A DNA stretch of 64,000 nucleotides, taken from the NCBI GenBank assembly GCA_900113425.1, contig FOZF01000002.1, forward strand, positions 248,001 to 312,000, in the 5' to 3' direction. The position numbers and the translations under genes were made by a program. The stretch is from Stenotrophomonas maltophilia. Its GTDB lineage: Bacteria; Pseudomonadota; Gammaproteobacteria; Xanthomonadales; Xanthomonadaceae. Each line of letters begins with the position of its first letter. Within the stretch, counting starts at the first letter, position 1. The notes under the pieces are model-generated. The model did not search any database. It worked only from the letters and a program-made list of their open reading frames with translations, and was not told the origin of the DNA. This document shows positions 46,428 through 55,860 of this stretch, in pieces.

Positions 46428-47543
46428 ATGTCACGGATGCTGATCGTGGTGGGTGACGCCCTGCAGACGGGCGGTTCGGTCCTTACAGGTTCCCCGCATA
46501 CCGATATCGAAGGACGCGCCGTAGCGCGTGTCGGCGACCGGGTGATCTGTGCACGCCACGGTCCGGGTTCGATCGTTTCCGGCGATGCCACCCTGGTCAT
46601 CGATGGCCAGCCGGTCGCCCGCGACGGCGACAAGGCCAGCTGCGGCTGCGCGCTGGTATCGGGCAAGCAGCAGCGCGCCCACGTGGTGGCCGGCGGTGGA
46701 GGGCGCGCAGGTGCAGGCGCCGGAGTGGCGGCGATCGCAGGGATCGTCGCGCCGTTGTTGAAGACGGCCATGCAGACACCCCCATTCGCAGCGCCCGGCA
46801 CCGCCGTGCGCGACGAGGACGCGCCGCAGTGCTGGGTGGCGGACCATGATGCGCAGATCGACCGTGACGTGGACGGGCGCTACTACGAGGCCTATGACGT
46901 CAACGGCGACAAGCATGACTATCCTTTCCAGGTCAGCTACCGCATCGAGATTCCGCTGCAGGCCCAGGGCGAGGTGGTGGTGTCGATCAAGGTGCAGGTG
47001 ATGCCCAAGCCCGGCGTCACCGCTGCCGAGGTGGCGGCGGTCAAGGCGCGCATGGAGCGCGGCATCGATCAGTTCTGGAACGGCCGGTTCACGCTGGATG
47101 TCCATGATCCCGCGTGCGGCACCCGCAGCTTCCCGATCCGCTACGAAGTGCGGTGGGTGCAGGGTGGCAGTGACTACCGCCTGATCGTCCATCGCACCTA
47201 TGACCGGGAGCAGGTGGAATTCCCGGATATCGATGTCTCCGTGTCGACCACGGCCTGGACCTTCGCCCACGAGTTCGCCCACACCCTGGGCGTGCCGGAC
47301 GAGTACTCGTACAACGACCCGGACGAAGAGACCGTGCGTTACGTCCAGCCCGATGGCACTCTGGATCCGGAGGTGCTGGTCGCCGTTCCGGATTCCCGTG
47401 AGCTGACCGATCCGGCGGCGACCATCATGAATTCCGTGGACTGCGCGGTGACCCGGCCGCGTCATGCCTGGAACATCGCGCGGGAAGTACGTGAACTGCT
47501 GAGCCGGGAGATCGGCCGGGAGATAACATGCACCGTCAAGTGA
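46428..47543 (+). CDS. PAAR-domain protein with metzincin-like protease domain (probable T6SS effector)
   Basis: A 371-residue protein. The first ~95 residues are a PAAR domain, the sharpening tip of the type VI secretion spike: GGSVLTGSPHTDIEGR, VARVGDRVICARHG and CGCALVSG, with zinc-ligand candidates His24, His44 and Cys71/Cys73. A short hydrophobic Gly/Ala linker follows (AGAGAGVAAIAGIVAPLL). The C-terminal domain has HEFAHTLGVPD: His281, Glu282, His285 and Asp291 form an HExxHxxGxxD zinc site, and ATIMNS about 70 residues later looks like a Met-turn. This is a specialised effector layout. The next gene, overlapping by 16 nt, encodes a small exported protein that could be its immunity partner. 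No VgrG or other T6SS gene is in the window. Confidence 0.82.
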   Translation: MSRMLIVVGDALQTGGSVLTGSPHTDIEGRAVARVGDRVICARHGPGSIVSGDATLVIDGQPVARDGDKASCGCALVSGKQQRAHVVAGGGGRAGAGAGVAAIAGIVAPLLKTAMQTPPFAAPGTAVRDEDAPQCWVADHDAQIDRDVDGRYYEAYDVNGDKHDYPFQVSYRIEIPLQAQGEVVVSIKVQVMPKPGVTAAEVAAVKARMERGIDQFWNGRFTLDVHDPACGTRSFPIRYEVRWVQGGSDYRLIVHRTYDREQVEFPDIDVSVSTTAWTFAHEFAHTLGVPDEYSYNDPDEETVRYVQPDGTLDPEVLVAVPDSRELTDPAATIMNSVDCAVTRPRHAWNIAREVRELLSREIGREITCTVK

Positions 47544-48016
47544 TTTCGTTGATTGCCACTTTTGCCGCTGCCGCAGCGCTGCCGGCCCACAGCAAGGAGC
47601 TTCCTCCCATGATCGAACTTCATGCGCGCTGCGTGGACGATGCCCAGTGCCGTTTCCGTGGCGACACCCTCAACGTCGAACTGGAGCTGCGCAACAGCGG
47701 CAGCGAGCCCGTGTCGCTGCCGCTGGAGTACATCCGCAGCCGTGGCCCGTCGGTCAGGGTGAAGGACAACCATTCCGAGAAGACCACGGCGTTGCGCAGC
47801 GGTATGGCCGCGGCCGCGCTGCGGCAGCAGATGCAGGAGCTGCGCGCGGGCCAGTCCCTGCGCATCGGTTTCCCGATCAAGCCGCAGGAGCTGACACGTT
47901 TCGCCCTGCGCCCGATGGATGTGACCCTGCAGTTCTCGATCAATCTGACCCCGGGTTCCACCGGCGCCGAGGCGCAGGTGGTCCAGGCGCAGCTGCGCGT
48001 GGTCGACGCCGACTGA
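47528..48016 (+). CDS. exported protein, candidate immunity to the PAAR-protease
   Basis: A 162-residue protein with a Sec signal peptide (ISLIATFAAAAALPAHS) and a beta-rich body (LNVELELRNSGSEPVSLPLEY, MDVTLQFSINLTPG) resembling an Ig-like fold. No known family is recognised. It overlaps the PAAR-metalloprotease gene by 16 nt, so the two are translated together. Periplasmic location next to a toxin-like effector is the usual pattern for immunity proteins against periplasm-acting T6SS toxins. This role is inferred, not shown. Confidence 0.65.
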   Translation: MHRQVISLIATFAAAAALPAHSKELPPMIELHARCVDDAQCRFRGDTLNVELELRNSGSEPVSLPLEYIRSRGPSVRVKDNHSEKTTALRSGMAAAALRQQMQELRAGQSLRIGFPIKPQELTRFALRPMDVTLQFSINLTPGSTGAEAQVVQAQLRVVDAD

Positions 48017-48141
48017 CCGCAGCGGCCAGCACTCCGCTTCGGGTCAACACCGTTCGGGACTCCGGTCGCCGGCCATGCGACCGCTGGATGCACCCGGGGC
48101 AATGCCCTCGTTCCAGCTGTCGATGGGCATTCCCGCGACCT

Positions 48142-48726
48142 TCAATCGCTGCCGATCGTGAAATATTCGGCGGTGAAATAGCCGAGCTGGTAGAGCAGGG
48201 TGACAGCGGCCAGTCGCAGCTGTGCGCGGGCGGAGCGCAGCTTCCAGCCCAGCAGGACCACCAGCAGCATCAGCAGGGTGTGGACCGGATACGCCGCGCC
48301 CAGCAGATGCCACCGGCTTGTGCCCTTGATCGCGGTGTCCACCAGGTCCAGCAGCGTCAACGCGCCGATCACGCCGAATATCCAGCGCCGGCGTTGCATC
48401 AGGTAATTGCCGTAGCTGCCGTAGTCACGCAGGTCATCCGGGAACAACAGGGCACAGAGCAGGAACCAGGCTGCGCTGTAGCAGATCACGAACAGATAGG
48501 TTTCGAACGTCCAGCGATGGACTTCGATCAGGCGGAACTCCCACCACCAGAAGGTGACCAGCGACACCAGCGTCCATGCCACCCAGCACAGATGGAGTGC
48601 CGAGCAGCCGCGTCGCTGCGGATGCTCGATGATCTGCGCAAGCCCCTTCAGCAGGGTAGTGATCGACAGGCCCAGGATGATGCCCATCACTACGCGGATA
48701 TGCAGGAACAGCGGATCGGTCTGCAT
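48142..48726 (-). CDS. unknown five-to-six-helix membrane protein
   Basis: A 194-residue hydrophobic protein with about six predicted membrane segments (VVMGIILGLSITTLLKGL, WVAWTLVSLVTFWWW, LFVICYSAAWFLLCALLF, WIFGVIGALTLLDLV, HTLLMLLVVLLGW, LAAVTLLYQLGYFTAEYF). It shares no family I can name. Charged residues between helices (VHRWTFETY, EHPQRR) suggest loops facing the cytoplasm. It is convergent with the effector/immunity pair, with 125 nt between stops and no clear functional link. Confidence 0.6.
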   Translation of the reverse strand: MQTDPLFLHIRVVMGIILGLSITTLLKGLAQIIEHPQRRGCSALHLCWVAWTLVSLVTFWWWEFRLIEVHRWTFETYLFVICYSAAWFLLCALLFPDDLRDYGSYGNYLMQRRRWIFGVIGALTLLDLVDTAIKGTSRWHLLGAAYPVHTLLMLLVVLLGWKLRSARAQLRLAAVTLLYQLGYFTAEYFTIGSD

Positions 48727-48793
48727 CGGCCCGTCCTGTCATCGGTTTCCGCACAGTAGAGGCATGCCCGCTGTGGAGGGGATGCATACGGTG

Positions 48794-49699
48794 TCAGCGC
48801 CTGCGCCGCACCAGCGTCGAGGATGCCTCCAGCACCGCGCGGGTCAGCAGGGCCATGGTCTGCACGTCGCCCTTCCAGTGCTGCCAGTACAGCGGGACGT
48901 CCTCCCACGCGCGCTGTCGCACGTAGACCAGGCGGCCGGCATCCAGGTGCCGCTTGACCAGCGGCAGGGGGTTCATGGTCCAGCCCATGCCGCCCAGGTT
49001 GGCCTGCACGAAGGCACGGGTGGAGGGAATCCACCAGGTCGGCGCGGTACTGGGCAGGTCGTCGCCAGCCATGCGCCGGGCAAAGCGCGACTGCATTTCG
49101 TCCTTGCGGTTGAACACCAGTACCGGTGCCTGCGCCAGCGCCTGCGCGGTCACGCCCTTGGCGAAGTGCCGTTCGCGGAACTCCGGCGTGCAGGTGGCCG
49201 CGTAACGGATGCTGCCGAGCGCATGGATCTGGCAGCCCTGCACGGGCTCGTCCAGGGTGGTCACCGCGCCGAGCACCGTGCCTTGCCGCAGCAGCTCCAC
49301 GGTGTGGTCCTGGTCTTCCACGCGCAGGTCCAGCGTGGTGCCGGTACCGAGTGCGAACTGCTGCGCCGCCTGCGGGAACCAGGTTTCCAGGCTGTCGTGG
49401 TTCACCGCCACCGGGATGCTCGCCTGGGGCAGATCCTCATCGGCCAGGCCCATCCGGTGCAGGGCGTCATGCTCGAGCAGGGCGGTCTGCTCGGCCAGCT
49501 GCACCAGCACCTGGCCTTCGGCGGTGGCAGTGGCGGGGGCGCCACGCTTCACCAGAAGGCGGCCGACACGATCCTCCAGCGCCTTGACCCGCTGCGAGAT
49601 GGCGGAGGGGGTGACATTCAGCGACTGCGCCGCGCGATCAAAGCTGCCTTCGCGGATCACGGCGGCGAGCGCGCGCAGCTGGGCATGGTCGATGCGCAT
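48794..49699 (-). CDS. argP: LysR-type regulator ArgP-like
   Basis: A 301-residue LysR-family regulator: helix-turn-helix LAAVIREGSFDRAAQSLNVTPSAISQRVK, then the effector domain with IPVAVNHDSLETWFPQA and TWWIPSTRAFVQANLGGMGW. These match ArgP/LysG, which senses lysine or arginine and controls the LysE/ArgO exporter. The exporter gene lies divergently at 49837, the classical arrangement, so the 137-nt gap should hold the regulated promoter. Confidence 0.88.
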   Translation of the reverse strand: MRIDHAQLRALAAVIREGSFDRAAQSLNVTPSAISQRVKALEDRVGRLLVKRGAPATATAEGQVLVQLAEQTALLEHDALHRMGLADEDLPQASIPVAVNHDSLETWFPQAAQQFALGTGTTLDLRVEDQDHTVELLRQGTVLGAVTTLDEPVQGCQIHALGSIRYAATCTPEFRERHFAKGVTAQALAQAPVLVFNRKDEMQSRFARRMAGDDLPSTAPTWWIPSTRAFVQANLGGMGWTMNPLPLVKRHLDAGRLVYVRQRAWEDVPLYWQHWKGDVQTMALLTRAVLEASSTLVRRRR

Positions 49700-49836
49700 G
49701 GTATTAAGTTCCGCTAATGTTGGTTTAGGAAGTTTAGCTCGTCTTTTCTATGTTGCGGCGCGACAATGGCGCCCGTACCCGGTGCTGTCCGCCTTCGCGA
49801 GGCACCGTCCCCCAGCAAGACAAGGCAGTGAATCCC

Positions 49837-50472
49837 ATGTTTTCGGTCATCTCCGCCGGCACCGGCCTCGGTGCCTGGTTCTCTGGTGCAGCTACCGGCA
49901 TCGGCCTGTTCGCCGTGGTCGGTGCCCAGAGCGCCTTCATCCTGCGCCAGGGCATCCTGCGCAAGCACATCGTGCCGGTGGTCGCCACCTGCGCGGCCAT
50001 CGATGCGTTCTTCATCTTCGCCAGCGTGGCCGGCCTGCGCACGTTGACCTCGGCGCTGCCGTGGCTGACCTCGGCCGTGCTGTGGACCGGCGTGGCTTTC
50101 CTGGCCTGGTACGCGATGAAGTCGGCGCGCCGCGCCATTGCCGGTGGCGGTGGCATGGGTGAGGCCGACAGCGACGACGGCAGCCGCCGCGCGGTGCTGA
50201 TGGCGGCGGTCGGCTTTTCGCTGATCAACCCGCACTTCTGGCTGGACATGATGGTCATCGGCTCCATTGCCGAGAACTTCGGCCACGCACGCATGGCCTT
50301 CGCGGCCGGCGTGGTCACCGCAAGCTGCCTGTGGCTGACCGCGCAGGGTCTCGGTGCGCGCCTGCTGGCGCCGCTGTTCACCAAGCCCAGCACCTGGCGT
50401 GTGCTTGACGGCACCATCGCGGTGATCCTCAGCATCCTGGCCCTCACCCTGGCGGTGCGCGGGGTCCACTGA
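49837..50472 (+). CDS. argO: LysE/ArgO-family amino-acid exporter
   Basis: A 211-residue inner-membrane protein with about six segments: GLFAVVGAQSAFILRQGILR with the family GxQ(S/N)xF signature, VGFSLINPHFWLDMMVIGS and the C-terminal VLDGTIAVILSILALTLAV. It is expected to export arginine or lysine. The ATG at 49837 gives the family-like start MFSVISAG; 29 upstream codons of open frame are not conserved-looking. Divergent from argP and followed by a strong terminator. Confidence 0.9.
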   Translation: MFSVISAGTGLGAWFSGAATGIGLFAVVGAQSAFILRQGILRKHIVPVVATCAAIDAFFIFASVAGLRTLTSALPWLTSAVLWTGVAFLAWYAMKSARRAIAGGGGMGEADSDDGSRRAVLMAAVGFSLINPHFWLDMMVIGSIAENFGHARMAFAAGVVTASCLWLTAQGLGARLLAPLFTKPSTWRVLDGTIAVILSILALTLAVRGVH

Positions 50473-50525
50473 CCGGCGCACGCCCCCCGAACCCACGTCC
50501 TGACTCTCTCTCCAAGGCAGTGGCA

Positions 50526-50558
50526 ACGACGGCACCGGCAGCGGTGCCGTCGTCTTTT
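50526..50558 (+). terminator. rho-independent terminator after argO
   Basis: A perfect 12-bp stem (ACGACGGCACCG / CGGTGCCGTCGT) with a GCAG loop is followed by CTTTT. Confidence 0.9.
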
Positions 50559-50634
50559 CCGGCTCTGGCATGACAGACGGCGCCTGCCTAGAATCCGTGT
50601 ACAGGACAAGGTGTCCATCGGAGCAGGGGGAAGG

Positions 50635-52623
50635 ATGCGCAGGACGATGTTGACGGCCGCACTGGTCGTCGTGGGTAGCGTTGCCGCGGGCAGCGCATGG
50701 GCGGTGGACCTGACGCAGTTCCTGCGCCAGGAGACCTTCACCGACATCAAGATATCGCCGGGGGGCGAGTATGTCGCTGCCACCGTGCCGATGGAGGACA
50801 GCACCGCGATCGCGGTGATGCGGCTGGCCGACAAGCAGCTCGTGGGCAGCTTCCGCCCGCCGCAGAAGAATCACGCCTACGAATTCGACTGGGTCAGCAA
50901 CGAACGGCTGCTGATCGGCCTGGCCGAGAAGTGGGGCGCGCTGGATAAGCCCAACCCCACCGGCGAGCTCTACGCCATCGATGCCAACGGCAATCGCGGC
51001 GAGCTGCTGGTCGGTTACCGCGTCGAAAGCAAGGGCCCGGGTACCCGCATCCAGCCGAAGAAGGTCGAGGCGGTCGCGGCGTTCCTGGCCGATGATCTGC
51101 CCGGCGACGAACGCAACGTGCTGGTGACGGTATGGCCGTTCGCGGAGGATCCGTTCACCCGCGTCGAACGCATGGACGTGGCCAGCGGCAGGCGCGTTCG
51201 CATGGCCTCCTCCCCGGTGCGGCGCGGTGAGTTCACCACCGACGGCCAGGGCGAAGTCCGGTTCGTCCACGGGTCCGGCAGCGACAATGTCAACAAGCTG
51301 TACTACCGCGAGCGATCGGGTGACAGCTGGAAGATGATCAACGATGAGGCAGTGAGCAAGCGCATCGAGACCGCGATCGGCTTCTCCGCGGATGGCAGCC
51401 TGGCGTACCTGCAGGCCGAGCAGACGCAGGGGCCGGATGCCATCGTCAGCTGGAATCCGCAGACCGGTGAGCGCGCTGTCGTGCTGCGCGACGAGGTGGT
51501 CAATCCGTACCGCATCATCCACCGGCCCGGCACCCATGTGCCGGTGGGCGCCCTGTACATGGGCGACACACCGCGGACCCGGTTCTTCGATGAGAAGTCG
51601 CCGGAGGCGCGCCTGTACCGCAGCCTGGAGGCGGCCTTCGGGGGGCCGGTCTACATCACCTCCAGTACCCGGGATGGCCGCGTGGTGCTGGTGGAGACCT
51701 GGTCAGGCACCAATCCCGGCGACTTCTATGTGTACGACACGGAGGCCCGCAAGGCTGAGCACCTGATCAGCCGCAGCGACTGGATCGACATCGATCGCAG
51801 TGCAACGGTGCGTCCGGTGGCACTCAAGGCGCGCGACGGACTGCCGCTGCACGGCTTCCTCACCGTGCCCTCCGGCAGCGACGGACGCAACCTGCCGATG
51901 GTGGTGATGCCGCACGGTGGGCCGTTCCACGTGTTCGACAATGGCCAGTACGACCGCCAGACGCAGATATTGGCCGCCGCCGGCTACGCCGTGCTGCAGG
52001 TCAACTTCCGTGGCTCGGGGAACTATGGCCGTGCGCATGCCCAGGCCGGTGCCCAGCAATGGGGTGCCGCGATGCAGGATGACGTCACCGACGCCACCCG
52101 CTGGGCGATCGCGCAGGGGATCGCCGATGCCAGACGCATCTGCATCTACGGTGCCAGTTACGGGGCCTACGCCGCGATGATGGGCGCTGCCCGCGAACAG
52201 GGGCTGTACCAGTGCGCGGCCGGCTATGTCGGCGTGTACGACCTGCCGCTGATGTTCGCCCGCGGCGATGTGCAGGAGCGCGATTCGGGCGTGACCTTCC
52301 TGCGCGAATGGCTGGGTGATCCGGCCAAGCTGGGCGCGGTTTCGCCGGTGAACCTGGCCACGCAGATCAAGGTGCCGGTGTTCCTCGCGGCCGGTGGCGA
52401 AGACAAGCGTGCGCCGATCCAGCACACCGAGCGCATGGAAGCAGCGCTGAAGCGTGCCGGGACGCCGGTGGAAAGCCTGTACTACAAGACCGAGGGCCAC
52501 GGCTTCTACACCCTGGCTCATCGCACCGAGTACTACGACAAGCTGCTCGCATTCCTGTCGCGCAGCCTGGGGGGCAAGACGGCCCAGGCATCGGCGCCGG
52601 CAGGGAAGGGCAAGGCGCCGTAA
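50635..52623 (+). CDS. exported S9-family (prolyl oligopeptidase-like) serine peptidase
   Basis: A 662-residue protein with a signal peptide (MLTAALVVVGSVAAGSAWA), a beta-propeller-like N-terminal part and a C-terminal alpha/beta hydrolase. The catalytic triad is Ser508 in YGASYGAYA, Asp590 in GGEDKR and His622 in EGHGF. It probably acts on short peptides in the periplasm. The ATG at 50635 follows GGGGGAAGG; a start at 50611 would add residues before the signal peptide. It ends at a strong hairpin shared with the convergent peptide transporter gene. Confidence 0.9.
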   Translation: MRRTMLTAALVVVGSVAAGSAWAVDLTQFLRQETFTDIKISPGGEYVAATVPMEDSTAIAVMRLADKQLVGSFRPPQKNHAYEFDWVSNERLLIGLAEKWGALDKPNPTGELYAIDANGNRGELLVGYRVESKGPGTRIQPKKVEAVAAFLADDLPGDERNVLVTVWPFAEDPFTRVERMDVASGRRVRMASSPVRRGEFTTDGQGEVRFVHGSGSDNVNKLYYRERSGDSWKMINDEAVSKRIETAIGFSADGSLAYLQAEQTQGPDAIVSWNPQTGERAVVLRDEVVNPYRIIHRPGTHVPVGALYMGDTPRTRFFDEKSPEARLYRSLEAAFGGPVYITSSTRDGRVVLVETWSGTNPGDFYVYDTEARKAEHLISRSDWIDIDRSATVRPVALKARDGLPLHGFLTVPSGSDGRNLPMVVMPHGGPFHVFDNGQYDRQTQILAAAGYAVLQVNFRGSGNYGRAHAQAGAQQWGAAMQDDVTDATRWAIAQGIADARRICIYGASYGAYAAMMGAAREQGLYQCAAGYVGVYDLPLMFARGDVQERDSGVTFLREWLGDPAKLGAVSPVNLATQIKVPVFLAAGGEDKRAPIQHTERMEAALKRAGTPVESLYYKTEGHGFYTLAHRTEYYDKLLAFLSRSLGGKTAQASAPAGKGKAP

Positions 52624-52630
52624 ACGCAGA

Positions 52631-52659
52631 GCGGCGGCGGATCCACGATCCGCCGCCGC
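52631..52659. terminator. bidirectional hairpin terminator
   Basis: A perfect 13-bp stem (GCGGCGGCGGATC / GATCCGCCGCCGC) with a CAC loop lies between the convergent S9 peptidase and POT transporter genes. Confidence 0.8.
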
Positions 52660-52668
52660 GCAGTGCAG

Positions 52669-54423
52669 TTACCTGACCCCGTGCATCATCCGCTTCAGCA
52701 GCGGCGCGGCGATGAAGGCCAGCAGGGCGCAGCCCAGGCCGATCCACATCAGCAGCCAGAACAGGTGCGCATACGCACCGGCCGCCGCCGCCATGTCCAG
52801 CGTGCCGCCTTCGGGCACATCGATGGCCGCCAGCTTGCCGAACAGCGCGGCAAGCGTCTCGGAGAAGGCCGTGGCCAGGAACCAGGTGCCCATCATCAGG
52901 CTCATCACCCGCGGCACGGCCAGCTGCGTCACGGCCGACAGACCTACCGGCGACAGGCACATCTCACCACTGGCCAACAGGAAATAGGCGAGTACCAGCC
53001 ACCACACGCTGGCCATCTCGCCGGTGGCGCCGACCTGCTGTGCGGCCAGTGCGAGCGGGACGAACGAGAGCGCGCCGATCACCAGGCCCCAGGCGGATTT
53101 GACCGGCTTGCCCGGCTCCCAGCCGCGACGGTCCATCCAGGTCCAGAGGGCGGCGAAGGCCGGCGCCAGCAGCACCAGGAACAGCCCGCCCAGATAGGTC
53201 AGGGAGCCGGCGGTCTGCGGAATCACCAGGCAGTCGCGCACCAGCAGGACCAGCATCAGCGCGACGATGGCAATGAAGAACCGGCGTGGCGCGGCCGAAC
53301 CCGGCCGACGCTCGGTCAGGCGCGCGCTGACCACGAAGCCCAGCGGCGCAAGCAGCAACGACAGGATCGACCAGGGCAGCGGCGTGCCGTCGGTGATCAC
53401 CAGCGAAGGAACGATGTCCTTGGTCAGCAGGCGATCGGTGAACGTCACCCACGAGCCATAGGACTGCTCGTACAGGGTGAAGAACACCAGCGCCAGGAAA
53501 ATCAGCACCATCAGCGCGATCATCTGCTGGCGCTGCACCGGCGTGCACTGGCTGCCGGTGAACCAGGCGAACCAGACCAGCACGCCCCCCAGCACCACCA
53601 GCATCAGCATCAGCGCCAGGCTGATTTCACCGCCCAGAGCGAACGCACCGTTACCGGCGGCCCACATCAGCCACGCCAGTGGCAGCACCGCGAGCACCGC
53701 GCACAGGTAGATCAGCCATTCACGCGGCAGGCCCAGCACCCGCTGTTCCAGCGCGGCCGGCTGTGGCGGCTCGGCATGCCCGTGCAGGTACTTCTGCCCC
53801 CACAGGAACATCGCCAGCCCGGCCAGCATGCCGATGCCCGCTGCGCCGAAGCCATACTTCCAGCCATAGGCCTCGCCGAGGAAGCCGCACACCAGCGACG
53901 AGAACAGCGCCCCGAGGTTGATGCCGGCATAGAACAGCGAGAAGCCCGAGTCCCGGCGCGGATCGTCCTTGGCGTACAGCTTGCCGACGATGGTGGAGAT
54001 GTTCGGCTTGAGGAAGCCCACGCCCATGATGATCAGCGCCAGCGACAGATAGGTCACCGCCAGAGCCGAGGTGTCGCGTACCACTTCACCGTTGACCCGG
54101 TACGCCGCGTGGCCTTCGAAGGCCATGCCGAGATGGCCCAGCACCAGCAGGATGCCGCCGAACAGCACTGCACGGCGCATGCCCAGCCATCGATCGGCCA
54201 GCATGCCGCCGAACACGGGGACGCAGTACACCAGGCCACCGTAGGCGCCAAGCAGGTCCAGTCCGGCCTTGTCGCCGAACAGGTGGTACTTGGTCAGGTA
54301 CAGCAGCAGCAGCGCCTTCATGCCATAGAAGGAGAAGCGCTCCCACATTTCGGTGAAGAAGCAGACGTAGACGCCCTTGGGGTGGCCAAGGAAGTCGTCG
54401 GAAGCGGGAGCGGCAACGGTCAT
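52669..54423 (-). CDS. POT/PTR-family proton-dependent oligopeptide transporter
   Basis: A 584-residue inner-membrane protein with about 14 segments. The proton-coupling motif ExxERFxxYG appears as EMWERFSFYG (25-34), and the PTR signature region FSLFYAGINLGALFSSLVCG is intact. It takes up di- and tripeptides with protons. It is convergent with an S9 peptidase and near an OPT transporter and a second S9 peptidase, forming a peptide-use neighbourhood. Confidence 0.92.
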   Translation of the reverse strand: MTVAAPASDDFLGHPKGVYVCFFTEMWERFSFYGMKALLLLYLTKYHLFGDKAGLDLLGAYGGLVYCVPVFGGMLADRWLGMRRAVLFGGILLVLGHLGMAFEGHAAYRVNGEVVRDTSALAVTYLSLALIIMGVGFLKPNISTIVGKLYAKDDPRRDSGFSLFYAGINLGALFSSLVCGFLGEAYGWKYGFGAAGIGMLAGLAMFLWGQKYLHGHAEPPQPAALEQRVLGLPREWLIYLCAVLAVLPLAWLMWAAGNGAFALGGEISLALMLMLVVLGGVLVWFAWFTGSQCTPVQRQQMIALMVLIFLALVFFTLYEQSYGSWVTFTDRLLTKDIVPSLVITDGTPLPWSILSLLLAPLGFVVSARLTERRPGSAAPRRFFIAIVALMLVLLVRDCLVIPQTAGSLTYLGGLFLVLLAPAFAALWTWMDRRGWEPGKPVKSAWGLVIGALSFVPLALAAQQVGATGEMASVWWLVLAYFLLASGEMCLSPVGLSAVTQLAVPRVMSLMMGTWFLATAFSETLAALFGKLAAIDVPEGGTLDMAAAAGAYAHLFWLLMWIGLGCALLAFIAAPLLKRMMHGVR

Positions 54424-54511
54424 CGACGGCGGGCACTGCGGAAAGGGCGCGATTATAGGCCCGCCGCCGCGCCCGTGGCGGGCAACGCCAGGCCGTGCCC
54501 GGCGAGCGGGG

Positions 54512-55660
54512 TCACAGGTACCGCAGCCAGCCCAGGTCGCGCCGACGGGCCTTGAACCGCGCGAATGCCCGCGTCGGCGGGTACAGCACCACCGCCAGCG
54601 TACAGGCGACCAGGAACAGGCCGGCGACCGAATCGAGGGCGTACAGGCTGCCCTGGGTCGGGCCCCACACCCCCAGCGCCGCCAGATACAGCAGCTTCAG
54701 CAGATAAAGATGCAGCAGGTAGAAGAACATCGGTGCCGCGCCGATGTCTGCCAGCGGCCTCAACGCCCGTGCCATCGCAGGCCACTCAAACAGGCGAAGC
54801 CACAGCAGGCCTACGCCCAGGGTCAGCAACAGGAACTGCAGGGATGGCGGATACTTGGTCACGTTGAACACGCTCATCCAGGTGCGCAGCGCGTCCTGCT
54901 GGAACTGCCAGGGCGTATCGCCATAGCCGTTGCCGAACCGCAGCAGGGCGAACATGCCCAGCGCTGCCAGCCCAGCGCACACCAGCCAGCGGTGACGCTG
55001 CGCTGGCATGCGGTCCGCGGCGAACCAGGGCCCCATCAGATAGCCGAGCGCGATCACCCCGATCCACGGCAGCACCGGATAGGACGTGCGCAGCCGGAGT
55101 GCACCGGCCTCGATCCAGTCCCGCTGGTGCAGCACCTTCCACAGCACCGGCAGCACACCGTCGCCTGCCACGCGCACGTCGTCGAGCAGGTTGTGACCGG
55201 CCACCAGCAGTACCGCCAGCGCCAGCAGCGCCGCGCGTGGCAGCCACAGCAGGCCGGCCAGCGCGACCATGCTCAGGCCGATCGCCCAGATCACCTGCAG
55301 GTACACGGTGTCCGGAGGCAGCTGGAAGGTCCAGGCGAAATTCACCAGGGTCAGTTCCAGCACCACCAGGAACAGCCCGCGCTTGAGCAGGAAAGCGGCC
55401 GTGGCCCGGCGCGGATCCGCCTGGCGCTGGCCATACAGCCAGGCCGACAGGCCGGTCAGCAGCACGAACACCGGTGCGCAGAGGTGGGCCAGCAGGCGGC
55501 ACGCAAACAGCGCGGGGGAGACGGTCGCCACGTCCATCGGATCGCTGACCTGGTGCTGTAGGAAGAAGGTCTCGCGCACGTGGTCGAGCAGCATCAACAG
55601 CATGACGGTGCCGCGCAGCTGGTCGATGGAGGTGAGGCGGGCCGGTGGCGGAGAGGGCAT
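54512..55660 (-). CDS. DUF1624/heparan-glucosaminide acetyltransferase-like membrane protein
   Basis: A 382-residue inner-membrane protein with about ten segments, starting RLTSIDQLRGTVMLLMLLDHVRETFF. The DQLRG...LDHVR pattern is the conserved His-bearing segment of the DUF1624/YeiB-like acyltransferase clan. FFYLLHLYLLKLLYL near the end is also typical. Substrate unknown. The ATG at 55660 gives this N-terminus; 43 codons of open frame upstream cross an A+T-rich stretch (55681-55710) that is more likely the promoter. Confidence 0.78.
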   Translation of the reverse strand: MPSPPPARLTSIDQLRGTVMLLMLLDHVRETFFLQHQVSDPMDVATVSPALFACRLLAHLCAPVFVLLTGLSAWLYGQRQADPRRATAAFLLKRGLFLVVLELTLVNFAWTFQLPPDTVYLQVIWAIGLSMVALAGLLWLPRAALLALAVLLVAGHNLLDDVRVAGDGVLPVLWKVLHQRDWIEAGALRLRTSYPVLPWIGVIALGYLMGPWFAADRMPAQRHRWLVCAGLAALGMFALLRFGNGYGDTPWQFQQDALRTWMSVFNVTKYPPSLQFLLLTLGVGLLWLRLFEWPAMARALRPLADIGAAPMFFYLLHLYLLKLLYLAALGVWGPTQGSLYALDSVAGLFLVACTLAVVLYPPTRAFARFKARRRDLGWLRYL

Positions 55661-55860
55661 GCGGACGGCGATGGCGTTCAATCGAAAAGATATAACATAT
55701 CGTTTGCCGAATGCCCAGCCGGAATGTGCCGGATGCGTCTGCTGCCTGTGCCTGATCGGTCTCCTGCCTGACCCGCTGGCGCTTGTCATGCTGCGGTGTG
55801 CTGGACTTGCTGCCCCCTGAACGCTAGCGTGGCAGGGATTTTTTGCCAGCAGGGGCTCCC

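Noticed and set aside
47544..49700. Possible T6SS genes (vgrG, hcp, adaptor) near the PAAR protein
   Set aside because: Neighbouring genes are a small exported protein, an unknown membrane protein and argP; none resembles a T6SS component.
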